24,207 nt of DNA, taken from positions 1 to 24,207 of the IMG/VR virus record IMGVR_UViG_3300014494_000029; one strand, written 5' to 3'. Each line of letters begins with the position of its first letter. Position 1 is the stretch's first letter. This stretch comes from a virus. Below the pieces are notes generated by a model. The model did no database searches and was not told the origin of the DNA. It saw nothing but the letters and a program-made list of their open reading frames with translations. This document shows positions 7,596 to 15,280 of the stretch, piece by piece. A program made the translations under genes and the position numbers.

Positions 7596-8187
7596 TCGAC
7601 CGCCTCACGTGCTCGGGATGCCGCCCGCTCTTCCTCCTCATGCAACGCGATCAGACGCGCCCGGGTGGGTGCGCCGTACCGCTCTTCCGCAAGCAGTTGG
7701 AGAGAGGCGGCAACCTCGTGCCAGCTCATGGGACCGGGACCACGGACGGACTCCCAACCGTGCTCTCTGGCAAGGACGGCGAGAGCGGCGTCGGGGGCTT
7801 CGTACCAAATCCGGGGGTCGGAGATATCGAGTCGTCCGTCGGACCAGGCACCAAGAGCCTGTTCCGTCTCGCCTGTAAAGGGCGCAGGATGTCTCCGAGG
7901 TAGAGGTCCATGCACCTGTTCGCTACTTCGAAGCCCGCGTCGGCGAACGGTAGGAGCCGGGCTACGCTGTCCGGCTCTACCTTGATCTGGGCCTTACCGT
8001 CACGGAAGGACCAGTCGCGGATACCGAACCGCATGAAGATCGGCGCGAGCAATCCGCGGAGCTCAGCCTCGCTCGCCTCGGGGTGGGAGAAGATCGTGTA
8101 GACCGCCGCCATCCCCATCGGGACGGTTACCGACGGCTCAAGATCGACCCACTCCGAGGCGTCAAGTTCGACTCTGATCGGTTCCAT
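7592..8187 (-). CDS. Tail assembly chaperone GT (product of -1 ribosomal frameshift)
   Basis: This fusion product is read from 8187 to the slippery heptamer CCCTTTA at 7882-7876. It then continues in the -1 frame (TGETEQALGAW...) to the stop at 7592-7594. The predicted length is 198 residues: 104 from G plus 94 from T. The T part alone has only a poor GTG start at 7915, which lies inside G and has no clear ribosome binding site. Overlapping chaperone genes with a -1 slip between tail tube and tape measure are a conserved feature of long-tailed phages (lambda G/GT), where GT recruits tube subunits onto the tape measure. The T domain here is helical and ends in a charged coil (EEEERAASRAREAVE). 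The frame relation and heptamer are seen directly; slippage itself is inferred. Confidence 0.82.
7726..8187 (-). CDS. Tail assembly chaperone G
   Basis: The 153-residue protein is encoded directly after the tail tube protein (19-nt gap). Its ATG at 8187 has AAGGAG 8 nt upstream. The first about 110 residues are a compact helical region (EAELRGLLAPIFMRFGI). The remainder is low-complexity and Pro/Ser-rich (SPTPGFGTKPPTPLSPSL), as expected for sequence that mainly serves as template for the other frame. Position and the -1 overlap with the next frame identify it as the G-type chaperone that keeps the tape measure soluble during tail assembly. Primary sequence is poorly conserved among such proteins, so identification rests on context. 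Confidence 0.82.
   Translation of the reverse strand: MEPIRVELDASEWVDLEPSVTVPMGMAAVYTIFSHPEASEAELRGLLAPIFMRFGIRDWSFRDGKAQIKVEPDSVARLLPFADAGFEVANRCMDLYLGDILRPLQARRNRLLVPGPTDDSISPTPGFGTKPPTPLSPSLPESTVGSPSVVPVP
7876..7882 (-). promoter_or_regulatory. -1 programmed frameshift heptamer CCCTTTA
   Basis: In the G frame the codons are CGC CCT TTA, so the bases C-CCT-TTA form a perfect X-XXY-YYZ slippery heptamer. Slipping back one base moves ribosomes into the frame that ends at 7592. About 14 nt downstream a short CAGGC/GCCTG stem with a 7-nt loop may act as a weak stimulator. Other C-rich runs in the overlap do not fit the X-XXY-YYZ pattern in the right frame. Confidence 0.8.
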
Positions 8188-8206
8188 CGTGCGCTCCTTC
8201 GACGGA

Positions 8207-9232
8207 CTAGAGGGTTGCTCTGGCGCAGACTGCCTGCCACCAGGTGTTGTAGGTCAGCGTGGCGTCGTAGACGGTCCGGCAAACCAGCGAGACTCCGGTG
8301 TTGTTGTTGCCGCTGATGCTGTCGGTCCGGGTGTACCAATAACCCGCGAACCGCATCTCCTGGCTGTACGCGATGGCACTCGAAGGGATGAGGGTGGGAG
8401 AGACGGTTTTGAGGGAGAGGAAGCGCTTCTGGGCGTTGTTGTTCAGCCAGTTAGCGACCTCTGTGAGGGACGAGGTTGACTTCGCCATGATGCCGCTGAA
8501 CTCCGTCTCGCGGAGTCCGCGGCCGTAGTTCTGGGCCTGGAACCGGACCGAGGCTCCGTCCATGAACCGCTTGACATCCAGCGACTGAGAGATCGTCACC
8601 GTGGCCCCATGTAGGGTCTTGGAGAGGATCGTCCCGCCGATGCCGCCGGCTGTCGAGTCGATGGCGAGGTACGTGTCTGCGCCGTAGACCCAGGACGGGT
8701 TCGAGTCTACCGAGAGGCCCGCCGTCATGGTCTTCGGCCAGTTCACTTGTCCAAACACGTAGTCGGCCGTGACCTGGGCCGGGGCAAGCGTTTCGGGGAA
8801 GTTGATGGCCAGCTTTTCTAGGACGCCGGAGTAGTACTGGAACTGATCTCCGGTTACCTCGTCGCCCCACTCGGCAGTGTTCGTCTGGAAGCTATCCGCG
8901 CTCGTCTCGGCGGGTAAGCACAGCCAGGTGTATGCCGTTCCCGAATACGAGGGGGTGACCGGCTTGTAGATGCCGGTCATAAACGTGGGAATGTCATCAA
9001 ACGCGAGCGGGCCGACGTACTGGCCCTTGTAGTCCGGCGCGAGACGGTACGGCGGCACCGCTCGACCGAGCGTCCCGGTGTCGATGTCCGGGTCCGTCCA
9101 GTTCGGGTTGATGTTGGGGGTGAACCGGCCCGGGTAGCGCCGGGTCGCCGCGACCGGGGTATTCATCGCTACCTCCGGCCCCATCTGGTATGCCCGGAAC
9201 CGAACGTGGCCCGGGAGCGGAATGACTGGCAT
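8207..9232 (-). CDS. Major tail (tube) protein
   Basis: This is a 341-residue beta-rich protein. Its ATG at 9232 is preceded by AAGGAG with good spacing, which suits a highly expressed structural gene. It lies between the tail completion gene and the chaperones, the standard tail-tube position. It contains many alternating beta segments (TVTISQSLDVKRF, ASVRFQAQNYGRG) and no catalytic motifs or membrane segments. At 341 residues it is longer than minimal tube proteins (about 200), so it may carry an extra surface domain. No specific family signature was recognised, so the call depends on gene order and length. Confidence 0.75.
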   Translation of the reverse strand: MPVIPLPGHVRFRAYQMGPEVAMNTPVAATRRYPGRFTPNINPNWTDPDIDTGTLGRAVPPYRLAPDYKGQYVGPLAFDDIPTFMTGIYKPVTPSYSGTAYTWLCLPAETSADSFQTNTAEWGDEVTGDQFQYYSGVLEKLAINFPETLAPAQVTADYVFGQVNWPKTMTAGLSVDSNPSWVYGADTYLAIDSTAGGIGGTILSKTLHGATVTISQSLDVKRFMDGASVRFQAQNYGRGLRETEFSGIMAKSTSSLTEVANWLNNNAQKRFLSLKTVSPTLIPSSAIAYSQEMRFAGYWYTRTDSISGNNNTGVSLVCRTVYDATLTYNTWWQAVCARATL

Positions 9233-9257
9233 GTTGCTCTCCTTTCGGGCTCACGCC

Positions 9258-9749
9258 CTATCTGTAACCGCCCAGGACGGTATATTTCCAATTGACCATG
9301 AAGTGCTCTAGGTAAACCTGGCTTTCGTGCAACGGTGGGACGTTCGCCGCACGCACCTCCTCGAACACGCCGGAACGTCCGGTAGCCGCCTGGATCGTCT
9401 GGACGTTGGCCGTGAATATGTCCCGCATGTAGTCCGCGAAAGCGTTGACGCGGGCGTCTGTCTCTTCCGGGTCCGAGCGGATGTCCACGTACCCGAGTCC
9501 GCCCTCGAAGATCGTCTCGCGGGTGTTCATGTCGTGTGTGATCTGCTCTGTGATCTCGGAGACATAGACGAACGGCCCGTCCCCCGTCAGCGACTCCGGG
9601 AGCGTGTGCCAGCGTTCTCGGACAATCCCCTGAGCGATGCCGTTAGTCTGGCAGTAGGCGATCCACGCATCCGCAATCGCGATCACCAGGGAGTGCACGT
9701 CCTCGCGGTCGCTCTGGAACGTTGAGGGGATGGTGGCTATGATCGTCAT
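9258..9749 (-). CDS. Tail completion / terminator protein
   Basis: The 163-residue protein starts at ATG 9749 (MTIIATIPSTFQ), which overlaps the previous stop as ATGA. A GTG at 9758 with AAGGA close upstream is a possible alternative start adding three residues. It has an alpha/beta pattern: an N-terminal helix (LVIAIADAWIAYCQTNG), a central beta region (GPFVYVSEITEQITHDMNTRETIFEG split across two strands) and a C-terminal strand (LEHFMVNWKYTV). Its place between the HK97 gp10-like protein and the tail tube protein matches the tail terminator, a hexameric ring that caps tail growth and joins the head. The function is inferred from gene order. Confidence 0.68.
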   Translation of the reverse strand: MTIIATIPSTFQSDREDVHSLVIAIADAWIAYCQTNGIAQGIVRERWHTLPESLTGDGPFVYVSEITEQITHDMNTRETIFEGGLGYVDIRSDPEETDARVNAFADYMRDIFTANVQTIQAATGRSGVFEEVRAANVPPLHESQVYLEHFMVNWKYTVLGGYR

Positions 9750-10201
9750 TCGTTCCACGCTTCCTTGATTACGTTCGCCATCCCCGATCCGGCGATAGCC
9801 GCCCGGACTCCCGGAAGGAGATACGGCTTGGCTTTCGTACCGGGGTGATGAACGCGCATCGCAAAGATCATGTTGGCGCCTACTCGCGCGGAACCCGTCA
9901 AACGTGCCCCGGACCCGAGAGCGAAAGCCAGGACCGACGCCCGGCGCGGAACGATGACGTGAGGCCGAGAGCCCTTCTCAACCGCTGCCGCGTAGGAAGC
10001 TCTAGCGAACACGCGCCCGGAGGTCGCGCCAAGTTGCGTAAAGCCGATAGTTCGTCGGAGGTTCCCGGTCCGGCGGGGTGCTCGGAGCTTCGCCTCCGCG
10101 GAGGCCTTGGTGAGGATCATCTGCATCAGGCGCGAGTCCACCTGCCCGAGTCTCCTAAACCGGGCTTGCAGCGCGTCGTAGCCGTACAGGGTAGTTGTCA
10201 T
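9746..10201 (-). CDS. HK97 gp10-like head-tail joining / tail component protein
   Basis: The 151-residue protein has the hallmarks of the HK97 gp10 family: the basic helix LRAPRRTGNLRRTIG (residues 39-53), a strand region SGRVFARASYAAAVEKGSRP with Y70 and E75, and the late HHPGTKAKPYLLP segment (118-130). Family members act in head-tail joining and tail assembly. Its ATG overlaps the stop of the upstream connector gene by 4 nt (ATGA), and its own stop overlaps the next gene the same way. The motif match and context agree well. Confidence 0.85.
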   Translation of the reverse strand: MTTTLYGYDALQARFRRLGQVDSRLMQMILTKASAEAKLRAPRRTGNLRRTIGFTQLGATSGRVFARASYAAAVEKGSRPHVIVPRRASVLAFALGSGARLTGSARVGANMIFAMRVHHPGTKAKPYLLPGVRAAIAGSGMANVIKEAWNE

Positions 10202-10932
10202 CCGACGCTAACCGCCTGCTCGCCGAGCTTCCACTGGTCGATGAACTCTCGCGCCTCTTCCGGCAGGCGGGAGAAGTGCATCTCTCCGCTGCCCGGGGTG
10301 ATCGTCACGTCCGAGAGCACCGACGATCCGCGCTTCGTGTAGAAACTCGACAGGACCAACAGCGCATGACGATAGGCGTCCGGCGCGGAGCCGTAGAGCC
10401 AACCCCCCTCGCCGATCACCACCAAGTCATTCGGCATCGAGGTCCAGGCGTAACCGCCGCCGATATTGCCGGGATAGAAGGGCGAGTCTGCCGAGTGGCC
10501 GAACCAATCGAACATGGCGAGGTACCACGTCTCGTTATCGACTCGCCAGGGACGCTGCTGGAGGGCGATGTATACACCCGTCGCCAGCTCATCTTGGAGG
10601 GCGTAGAGCGGGCCCGACGTGCCGTCGCCAGGGAGCGAGACGTTGAACGCCACCGTGCCGCCTACCGGCCCCCAGGTCACCGAGTCAAACGAGCGGAAGC
10701 CGGGGATGGGCATCTGTGCTCTAAGGAGAGTCGTAGTGGCCCAGGTAACCTTGCCGTGGTCCGCGAGATAGCGGTGAGTGGCGTGCTCTAGATACGAGTT
10801 AGCCGCTGCGATGTGCCCGTACAGCACCGCGTCCTCGTACCGGGTCTTACCCGTAGGCGGACCGGCTCCCGCATCGGCAAGCGAGAGGTAGTTGCGGATG
10901 TCCTGGGGGACCACCGGGTACAGGAGACTCAT
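10198..10932 (-). CDS. Head-tail connector / adaptor protein
   Basis: This 244-residue protein has an N-terminal helical part (VPQDIRNYLSLADAG, YEDAVLYGHIAAANSYLEHAT). The pattern of a short first helix, then a helix with AANSYLE, resembles gp6-type adaptors that dock under the portal. It is longer than the usual 100-120 residues. The middle carries a beta-rich stretch (WGPVGGTVAFNVSLPG), and the C-terminal helices include AYRHALLVLSSFYTKRG and LPEEAREFIDQWKLG. It is the first structural gene after the glycosylation cassette and overlaps the GT4 gene by 4 nt. In comparable phages this gene follows the major capsid gene almost directly. Confidence 0.7.
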   Translation of the reverse strand: MSLLYPVVPQDIRNYLSLADAGAGPPTGKTRYEDAVLYGHIAAANSYLEHATHRYLADHGKVTWATTTLLRAQMPIPGFRSFDSVTWGPVGGTVAFNVSLPGDGTSGPLYALQDELATGVYIALQQRPWRVDNETWYLAMFDWFGHSADSPFYPGNIGGGYAWTSMPNDLVVIGEGGWLYGSAPDAYRHALLVLSSFYTKRGSSVLSDVTITPGSGEMHFSRLPEEAREFIDQWKLGEQAVSVG

Positions 10933-12101
10933 GCTGCTACCTCCGGCGTCATCACGTCGATGAACTTACGGGCAGCTTCGGCCCATTGGAACTTCGAACG
11001 GACGTGCATCGAGCCCAACATCCCCAGTTGTTCCCGGTGGTGCTTGTGCGTCACCAGGAACGCTACCGCCTCTGCGTAGCGCTCCTCATCCGGGACGGCC
11101 CAGAAGTACGAGTAGATGCTATCAGTTAGCGCGCCGATTGGCACTACCATCCCCGCAGGTCCGATCACCTCCGGTACGGCGGTGTAGTCGAGCCCGACCG
11201 CCGGCACTCCGCACGCCAGAGCCTCCGCGATGGTGAGCCCGAACCCTTCCGGGCCGGACGAGAGATACAGGTCCGCCGCGTTGTAGAGCGCGACGAGTCC
11301 TTCTCTCGGGAGCCGTCCGGGCGTCAACATAACCCGCTTCGATAGGTCGCCGTACTTGGACAGCTCCACGCGGATGTCCCCGCCTAAGTCACGGGGCCGG
11401 CAATGGATCACCAGATCGACCTCGGGACGCGCCGCGAGTACCGGCATGACGGCACGGAACATCGACGGATATGCCTTGCGCGGCATGAAGCGATCCGTCC
11501 GCAGCAGGATCGTCCGGTTGGGGTTCAATCCGAAGAGGGCCTTGCACTGAGCCTTCGTCCGTAGGATTTGCCCTTCGACTACCAACGGATGCAGCCCGGA
11601 AACTTCGCGGAAGGTGTCGGTATCTACGCCGTGATATATCCACGGCGGACGGACCCCGGTAGCCCGCTCGATCTCGTTAGCGCCGAACTCGCAGTACGCG
11701 ATAGGTTTCGCCACGTCCCAGATGAACCGCCACGCCGGAGGAATGTCGGTGCCTTCGATGGGTGCGTAGTGCCACAGCGGACAGTCCTCGGCGACCAGCA
11801 GGATTGGGTTACCCAGCAATGATCCCGGATCGCCGATCAGAAGCCCGACATCAGGTATCCAGCCATCCTCGAACGCGCCGCCCCGGAACAGGTGCGAGAA
11901 GTTCTCCCGGCCTTCGTCGGTGAGCTCCAGCCGTCCCTCTTTCAGAATGGCAGTCCGAGACGCAAACGGCTCAGGTAGCTCTCCGGCGGCATCCGCTACG
12001 AACCGCACATCTACGCCCGCGGCGAGTAGGGCTTTACCCAGGTCCATCGTGACCGTGCCAAACCCCGTCACGTCAAGATCGCCGACCATCAGCAGCTTCA
12101 T
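10929..12101 (-). CDS. GT4-family (GT-B fold) glycosyltransferase
   Basis: The 390-residue protein is the full length for a GT4 enzyme. The C-terminal Rossmann domain has the E-x7-E motif (PEGFGLTIAEA, E285 and E293), followed by LACGVPAVGLDYTAVPEV, and the basic donor-phosphate contacts R204 and K209 (LLRTDRFMPRK). The N-terminal domain contains a WIYHGVDTDTF segment (154-164). Such enzymes move a sugar from a nucleotide-sugar donor with retention of configuration, in the cytoplasm. There are no membrane segments. It closes the eight-gene cassette and overlaps its neighbours on both sides (ATGA). Acceptor and donor cannot be told from sequence; the family call is firm. Confidence 0.9.
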   Translation of the reverse strand: MKLLMVGDLDVTGFGTVTMDLGKALLAAGVDVRFVADAAGELPEPFASRTAILKEGRLELTDEGRENFSHLFRGGAFEDGWIPDVGLLIGDPGSLLGNPILLVAEDCPLWHYAPIEGTDIPPAWRFIWDVAKPIAYCEFGANEIERATGVRPPWIYHGVDTDTFREVSGLHPLVVEGQILRTKAQCKALFGLNPNRTILLRTDRFMPRKAYPSMFRAVMPVLAARPEVDLVIHCRPRDLGGDIRVELSKYGDLSKRVMLTPGRLPREGLVALYNAADLYLSSGPEGFGLTIAEALACGVPAVGLDYTAVPEVIGPAGMVVPIGALTDSIYSYFWAVPDEERYAEAVAFLVTHKHHREQLGMLGSMHVRSKFQWAEAARKFIDVMTPEVAA

Positions 12102-12715
12102 TCCACGCTCCGATAAGACGATCCGGTAGAGGGTGCGCCGTGTCGGCTGTCCCAGAGTGCTCTATCCGCCTGGATCAGCGGCCCAAGCTCGTGCATAACC
12201 CGCCCTGCCGAGCCGTCCGGGGAGTGACCTATCGGTAGACCGACGATCCGGCACACCGTCAGCCCCGATAGGCGGGTGCGTTCCTCGAAGTCGTCGTCGC
12301 CGTACCACCACGAGTACGACTCATCGAACTTAGCCGGCGGTCGGAACATGAAGCAGAAGCCGGTCATGCCCGCCGCGCCCCATGTGCTCGTGGTCGGCTC
12401 CAGCGTGAGCGGCAGCGACGGCAGGAAGTTCAGTCCCGCCCGTACATCGGGGTAGACGATGCCCACGGAAGGATCGGAGAGCGCCTCGGCCATCAGCGGC
12501 ATACTCCCCGGTAGTATCGTAATGTCGTCGTTCAGCACGGCGATGAAGTCGGCCTGAGCCAATTCCATGCCCGCGTTCCACATCCGGTAGATGCGGTGGC
12601 CGTACTGCTCCGACTCCAGGATATGAACCTGAACGCCGTCTGCCTCGAGCAGCGCGACCAGTGGGTCGAGCTGAGGCGGGTGAAAGCGCGTGGGGATAAT
12701 GGCCGCTAGTCGCAT
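12098..12715 (-). CDS. GT-A-type glycosyltransferase (GT2-like, NDD motif)
   Basis: The 205-residue protein starts at ATG 12715 (MRLAAIIPTRFHPPQL), the classic first strand of a GT-A fold. The open frame extends upstream to 12970 only as a shadow of the preceding gene. N62-D63-D64 (FIAVLNDDITILPG) is the metal/nucleotide-sugar motif. SWWYGDDDFEERTRLSG (135-151) is the acceptor-side 'W-x-D-D-D-F-x-x-R' motif with the likely catalytic base, and H164 follows. The enzyme is short, soluble and without a membrane anchor. It overlaps the preceding gene by 10 nt and the GT4 gene by 4 nt. Family assignment is good; donor and acceptor are unknown. Confidence 0.85.
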   Translation of the reverse strand: MRLAAIIPTRFHPPQLDPLVALLEADGVQVHILESEQYGHRIYRMWNAGMELAQADFIAVLNDDITILPGSMPLMAEALSDPSVGIVYPDVRAGLNFLPSLPLTLEPTTSTWGAAGMTGFCFMFRPPAKFDESYSWWYGDDDFEERTRLSGLTVCRIVGLPIGHSPDGSAGRVMHELGPLIQADRALWDSRHGAPSTGSSYRSVE

Positions 12716-13260
12716 ATCGGTGCCGGTCCCGCCGGGAAGTAGTGATGCACAACTACCGGCACGAAGCCCCACTTGCGGCCGTCCGCGATCATGCGGCTCC
12801 AAAGGTCCCAGTCCGCCGGTAGCCCCTTGCGCCAGCACTCCACATCGAAGCGATACCCCATCGACGCTCTCCAGAGAACGGAGCCATTGACGAACCCGGA
12901 AGGTCTGGGAGGCCAGGAACCCAGAAACCCTCCACCCGCGATCTGCGAGCGGCCATAGGCTACGTCCCAATCGTTCGAGATCACCGCGTCGAAGAGCACC
13001 TGTACGGCGTTCGGCTCTAGCTCGTCGTCATCGTCGAGCGTCATCACCCAATCGCCGGTTGCCCGGTCCAAGCCCTCGTTGCGGGGGTTGCAGCCCTTGG
13101 CGCACCAGAACGCATGAGGGTCGGAAGGGTAGTTCTCTCGGGGCGTTTCATCAGGGACCACCACGAACTCGACGGGGTACGTCTGCGCCTGCACGGAGGC
13201 GATGGCACGTTTCAATTGTTCCGGGCGGTTGTAGGTGGGGATGACGACGGAGACTGTCAT
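12706..13260 (-). CDS. GT2-family glycosyltransferase (DDDD motif)
   Basis: This 184-residue minimal GT-A enzyme opens with MTVSVVIPTYNRPEQL, the textbook GT2 start. The DXD-type motif lies in WVMTLDDDDELEPNA (D76-D79). A catalytic-base region ADWDLWSRM (149-157) and a closing HHYF (172-175) follow. GT2 enzymes transfer sugars with inversion from UDP-, GDP- or dTDP-sugars. The protein lacks membrane helices and any C-terminal extension, so it probably works on a soluble acceptor or in a complex. Start and stop overlap its neighbours (4 nt upstream, 10 nt downstream). Confidence 0.9.
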   Translation of the reverse strand: MTVSVVIPTYNRPEQLKRAIASVQAQTYPVEFVVVPDETPRENYPSDPHAFWCAKGCNPRNEGLDRATGDWVMTLDDDDELEPNAVQVLFDAVISNDWDVAYGRSQIAGGGFLGSWPPRPSGFVNGSVLWRASMGYRFDVECWRKGLPADWDLWSRMIADGRKWGFVPVVVHHYFPAGPAPICD

Positions 13261-13823
13261 AGCTTCGCCACCTCAGCCTCATACAAGGGAAGGTATCTTC
13301 CCACCCAATCACCCTGATCCAGCCGCCCGATCTGGCTCCAGTGGTGGATGAACGAGTAGCCGCCGGTCACTCGCGTTAGATAGCCGACCTTAGAACCCTT
13401 GAGGGACACCCAGTTATCGGCGTAGTACGGGATTTCCGGCCAGGGGCCGATTGCCTTCGCCATCTCGCGTGTCAGAGCCGGGACGCGGGAGAACGTGGTG
13501 AAGCTCCCTGGTAGACCGTCCTCGGCCTGGTTGACGGGCTCGCCTTCCTTTACCCAGTTCCACAGTTGCGGAGCCGGGATATAGCCATTCGAGAGACACT
13601 CCAGCATGGGCTCGGCCCAGCCATCGATAGGCTCCAGGTCGTCAGCGCCGAAGTGGAGGATGTCGCCCTTGGCCTGTAGCTGCCCGGCATTGCACCCCGC
13701 CGGCCAGTTCGGGTAGTCCTTCGGGGTGACGATCTGGAGCCCGCGCATCCGTCGATAGGCGGCGACGACCCTTTTCAGGGAGTCCTCGCGCCCGGAGATC
13801 GTGGGGATGATCACGGTGATCAT
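13257..13823 (-). CDS. GT-A-like glycosyltransferase, divergent
   Basis: The 188-residue protein is placed at ATG 13823 (MITVIIPTISGREDSL), which overlaps the upstream stop as ATGA. The long frame to 14009 is shadow sequence. The first strand, the LQIVTPKDYPN segment and FGADDLEPIDGW (D61-D62, taking the place of DXD) match a GT-A enzyme. YYADNW (133-138) sits where the catalytic base region is expected, and SFIHHWSQ (157-164) resembles the closing histidine motif of GT2 proteins. The N-terminal half is shorter than usual and lacks the ordinary VDD-type second motif, so it may have an unusual donor site or be a non-catalytic partner. Family call moderate to good. Confidence 0.75.
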   Translation of the reverse strand: MITVIIPTISGREDSLKRVVAAYRRMRGLQIVTPKDYPNWPAGCNAGQLQAKGDILHFGADDLEPIDGWAEPMLECLSNGYIPAPQLWNWVKEGEPVNQAEDGLPGSFTTFSRVPALTREMAKAIGPWPEIPYYADNWVSLKGSKVGYLTRVTGGYSFIHHWSQIGRLDQGDWVGRYLPLYEAEVAKL

Positions 13824-14470
13824 GTGGAGTGCTCCCAGTCCCCGATACCACGGATGGCGGCGGTCTGCCGGTAATAATCGGGGAAGTCGAGCGCGCGGTT
13901 GAAGGCCATGTTGTTCGCCACGGTGTTGACGAGCATTGCCACCGTCCCGCGCATGTGGCCGGCGGCGCTGAACGGTCCGTCCTCGATGAACCCCTCGGTC
14001 CATGACCACGACGGGAAGTAGCGCGAGGGGATGATTACGTTGCCCCCGACCCTATCTATCGGCTCAATGGCTCCTAGAGCGTCGTGGGGCTCGCTGTGGC
14101 GGTCTTCGTGCAGGTTCAGGATGCCCAGCAGCGCCAGGTCGGGATGAGACGCGAAAGCCGCCTCTACTTCGTCGCCCCAGCCCGGTAAAAGCTCGATGTC
14201 GTTGTCGCAGCGGTGGAGGAAGTCGGGACCGTACTGCATCCCGAGACTCCAGCCCTGATTACACGCGGGTCCGGGGTAGACGTTCGCAGCGTTGAGGATG
14301 ACCTGGGCGGGCACGCCGGAGCCGAGCCATTCCACCGTGCCGTCCGTGGATGCGTTGTCCACGATGATCAGACGGTCATGCTCGCGGGCCGTCTTGCGCC
14401 ACGATTCGACACACCGCTTTGTCAGTGGCAAGCGGTTGTAGGTGACGAGACAAGTGAGGATCACTTGCAC
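13820..14470 (-). CDS. GT2-family glycosyltransferase (rhamnosyltransferase-like)
   Basis: The 216-residue protein opens LTCLVTYNRLPLTKRCVESW, followed by IIVDNASTDGTVEWL (D38...D43), a strongly diagnostic GT2 segment. The metal motif is RCDNDIELLPGWG (D89, D91), and FIEDGPFSAAGHMRG supplies the acceptor-side acidic pair. The VDNASTDGT form is typical of GT2 enzymes that add rhamnose or similar sugars, but the donor cannot be proven from sequence. The start is GTG at 14470 (10-nt overlap with the upstream gene). A second GTG at 14464 overlaps the upstream TGA as GTGA, the pattern used elsewhere in this operon, and is equally plausible. Confidence 0.88.
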   Translation of the reverse strand: MQVILTCLVTYNRLPLTKRCVESWRKTAREHDRLIIVDNASTDGTVEWLGSGVPAQVILNAANVYPGPACNQGWSLGMQYGPDFLHRCDNDIELLPGWGDEVEAAFASHPDLALLGILNLHEDRHSEPHDALGAIEPIDRVGGNVIIPSRYFPSWSWTEGFIEDGPFSAAGHMRGTVAMLVNTVANNMAFNRALDFPDYYRQTAAIRGIGDWEHST

Positions 14471-15276
14471 ATCTCATACCACCAAGCCCGGTCCCACGGC
14501 TTCGCGGGGTCGGGCAGGAAGCCGACACGATCCATAGCGAACGTGCGAACCGGGTCTACCTGCGCCCACTCCACGAGCGGAATGGGGAAGCCCATCTTGT
14601 TCTTGCGGTCGATGATCCCGTCCGGCACGATGCCGCGCACCGCGGCGCGTAGGTGGCGCTTGCCGATGCGCTCGCTCACAGGAAGAGCCAGGGCGTAGTC
14701 CACGATCCGGCGATCCGTGAACGGTGCCCGAGCCTCGACGCCGAACGCTCCGGTCATCTGGTCGTCCACCGCGAGCAGGTCCGGCAGGAGCGCGTAATCG
14801 TATGCCAGCGCGTCTGTGATGTTGTCCGGGTAGCCCGCCGGAAGCTGATAGTTCTCGTACCCCTCGGGCGCGGGTTCGCCGGCGACGATCATCTGGCGCG
14901 CGTAGCCGCCGAACAGCTCGTCGGAGCCTTCGCCGGACATTGCCACGTCGATGTACTGCGAGACGTACTTAGCGACCATGTACTGGCCGAACGTCCCCAT
15001 GCCCATGATCGGGGGCCGCAGGAACTTCGTCATGTCATCGAAGTTCGCCACGAAGTCCTCGGGGGTGATCAGGATTTCGTGGTGCTCCGGGTGGCGCACA
15101 AGGTTCGCCCATTGGCGCTCATCGAAGCCGGGCTCGTTGTAGTACCCGGTGAACGTCGGCAGTTCCTTCGGGGACAATCTCGCAACGGTGGAGCTGTCGA
15201 GCCCGCCGGAGAGCACGACTCCAACCTTCCCTTCGAGTCGATCGGCAATGGCGGCGCGGATGAGATCAACGAGCAT
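14461..15276 (-). CDS. Asparagine-synthase-type ATP pyrophosphatase, no glutaminase domain
   Basis: The 271-residue protein carries the PP-loop VLSGGLDSS (residues 21-29) and the AsnB signature MSGEGSDELFGGY (113-125). It corresponds to the C-terminal synthetase domain of AsnB-family enzymes, which adenylate a carboxylate and transfer an amine to it. The N-terminal Ntn glutaminase domain of about 200 residues is absent: the protein begins just before the PP-loop, and the ATG at 15276 has AAGGA upstream and sits 4 nt after the SDR stop. Ammonia or a separate amine donor would be needed. In a sugar cassette it may amidate a uronic acid or link an amine to a glycan; this is inference. Related non-Asn enzymes such as beta-lactam and lasso-peptide cyclases show the domain can do other couplings. 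Confidence 0.87.
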   Translation of the reverse strand: MLVDLIRAAIADRLEGKVGVVLSGGLDSSTVARLSPKELPTFTGYYNEPGFDERQWANLVRHPEHHEILITPEDFVANFDDMTKFLRPPIMGMGTFGQYMVAKYVSQYIDVAMSGEGSDELFGGYARQMIVAGEPAPEGYENYQLPAGYPDNITDALAYDYALLPDLLAVDDQMTGAFGVEARAPFTDRRIVDYALALPVSERIGKRHLRAAVRGIVPDGIIDRKNKMGFPIPLVEWAQVDPVRTFAMDRVGFLPDPAKPWDRAWWYEMCK

Positions 15277-15280
15277 CGGA

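Noticed and set aside
7592-7915. Independent gene starting at GTG 7915 for the chaperone T region
   Set aside because: There is no clear ribosome binding site and a perfect slippery heptamer lies in the overlap, so a frameshift product is more likely.
12716-12970. 85-residue extension of the NDD glycosyltransferase
   Set aside because: It is the shadow of the preceding gene. The first beta strand of the fold begins at the ATG at 12715.
13824-14009. 62-residue extension of the divergent glycosyltransferase
   Set aside because: Arg-rich shadow of the upstream gene. The ATG at 13823 forms an ATGA overlap and begins the GT-A strand.
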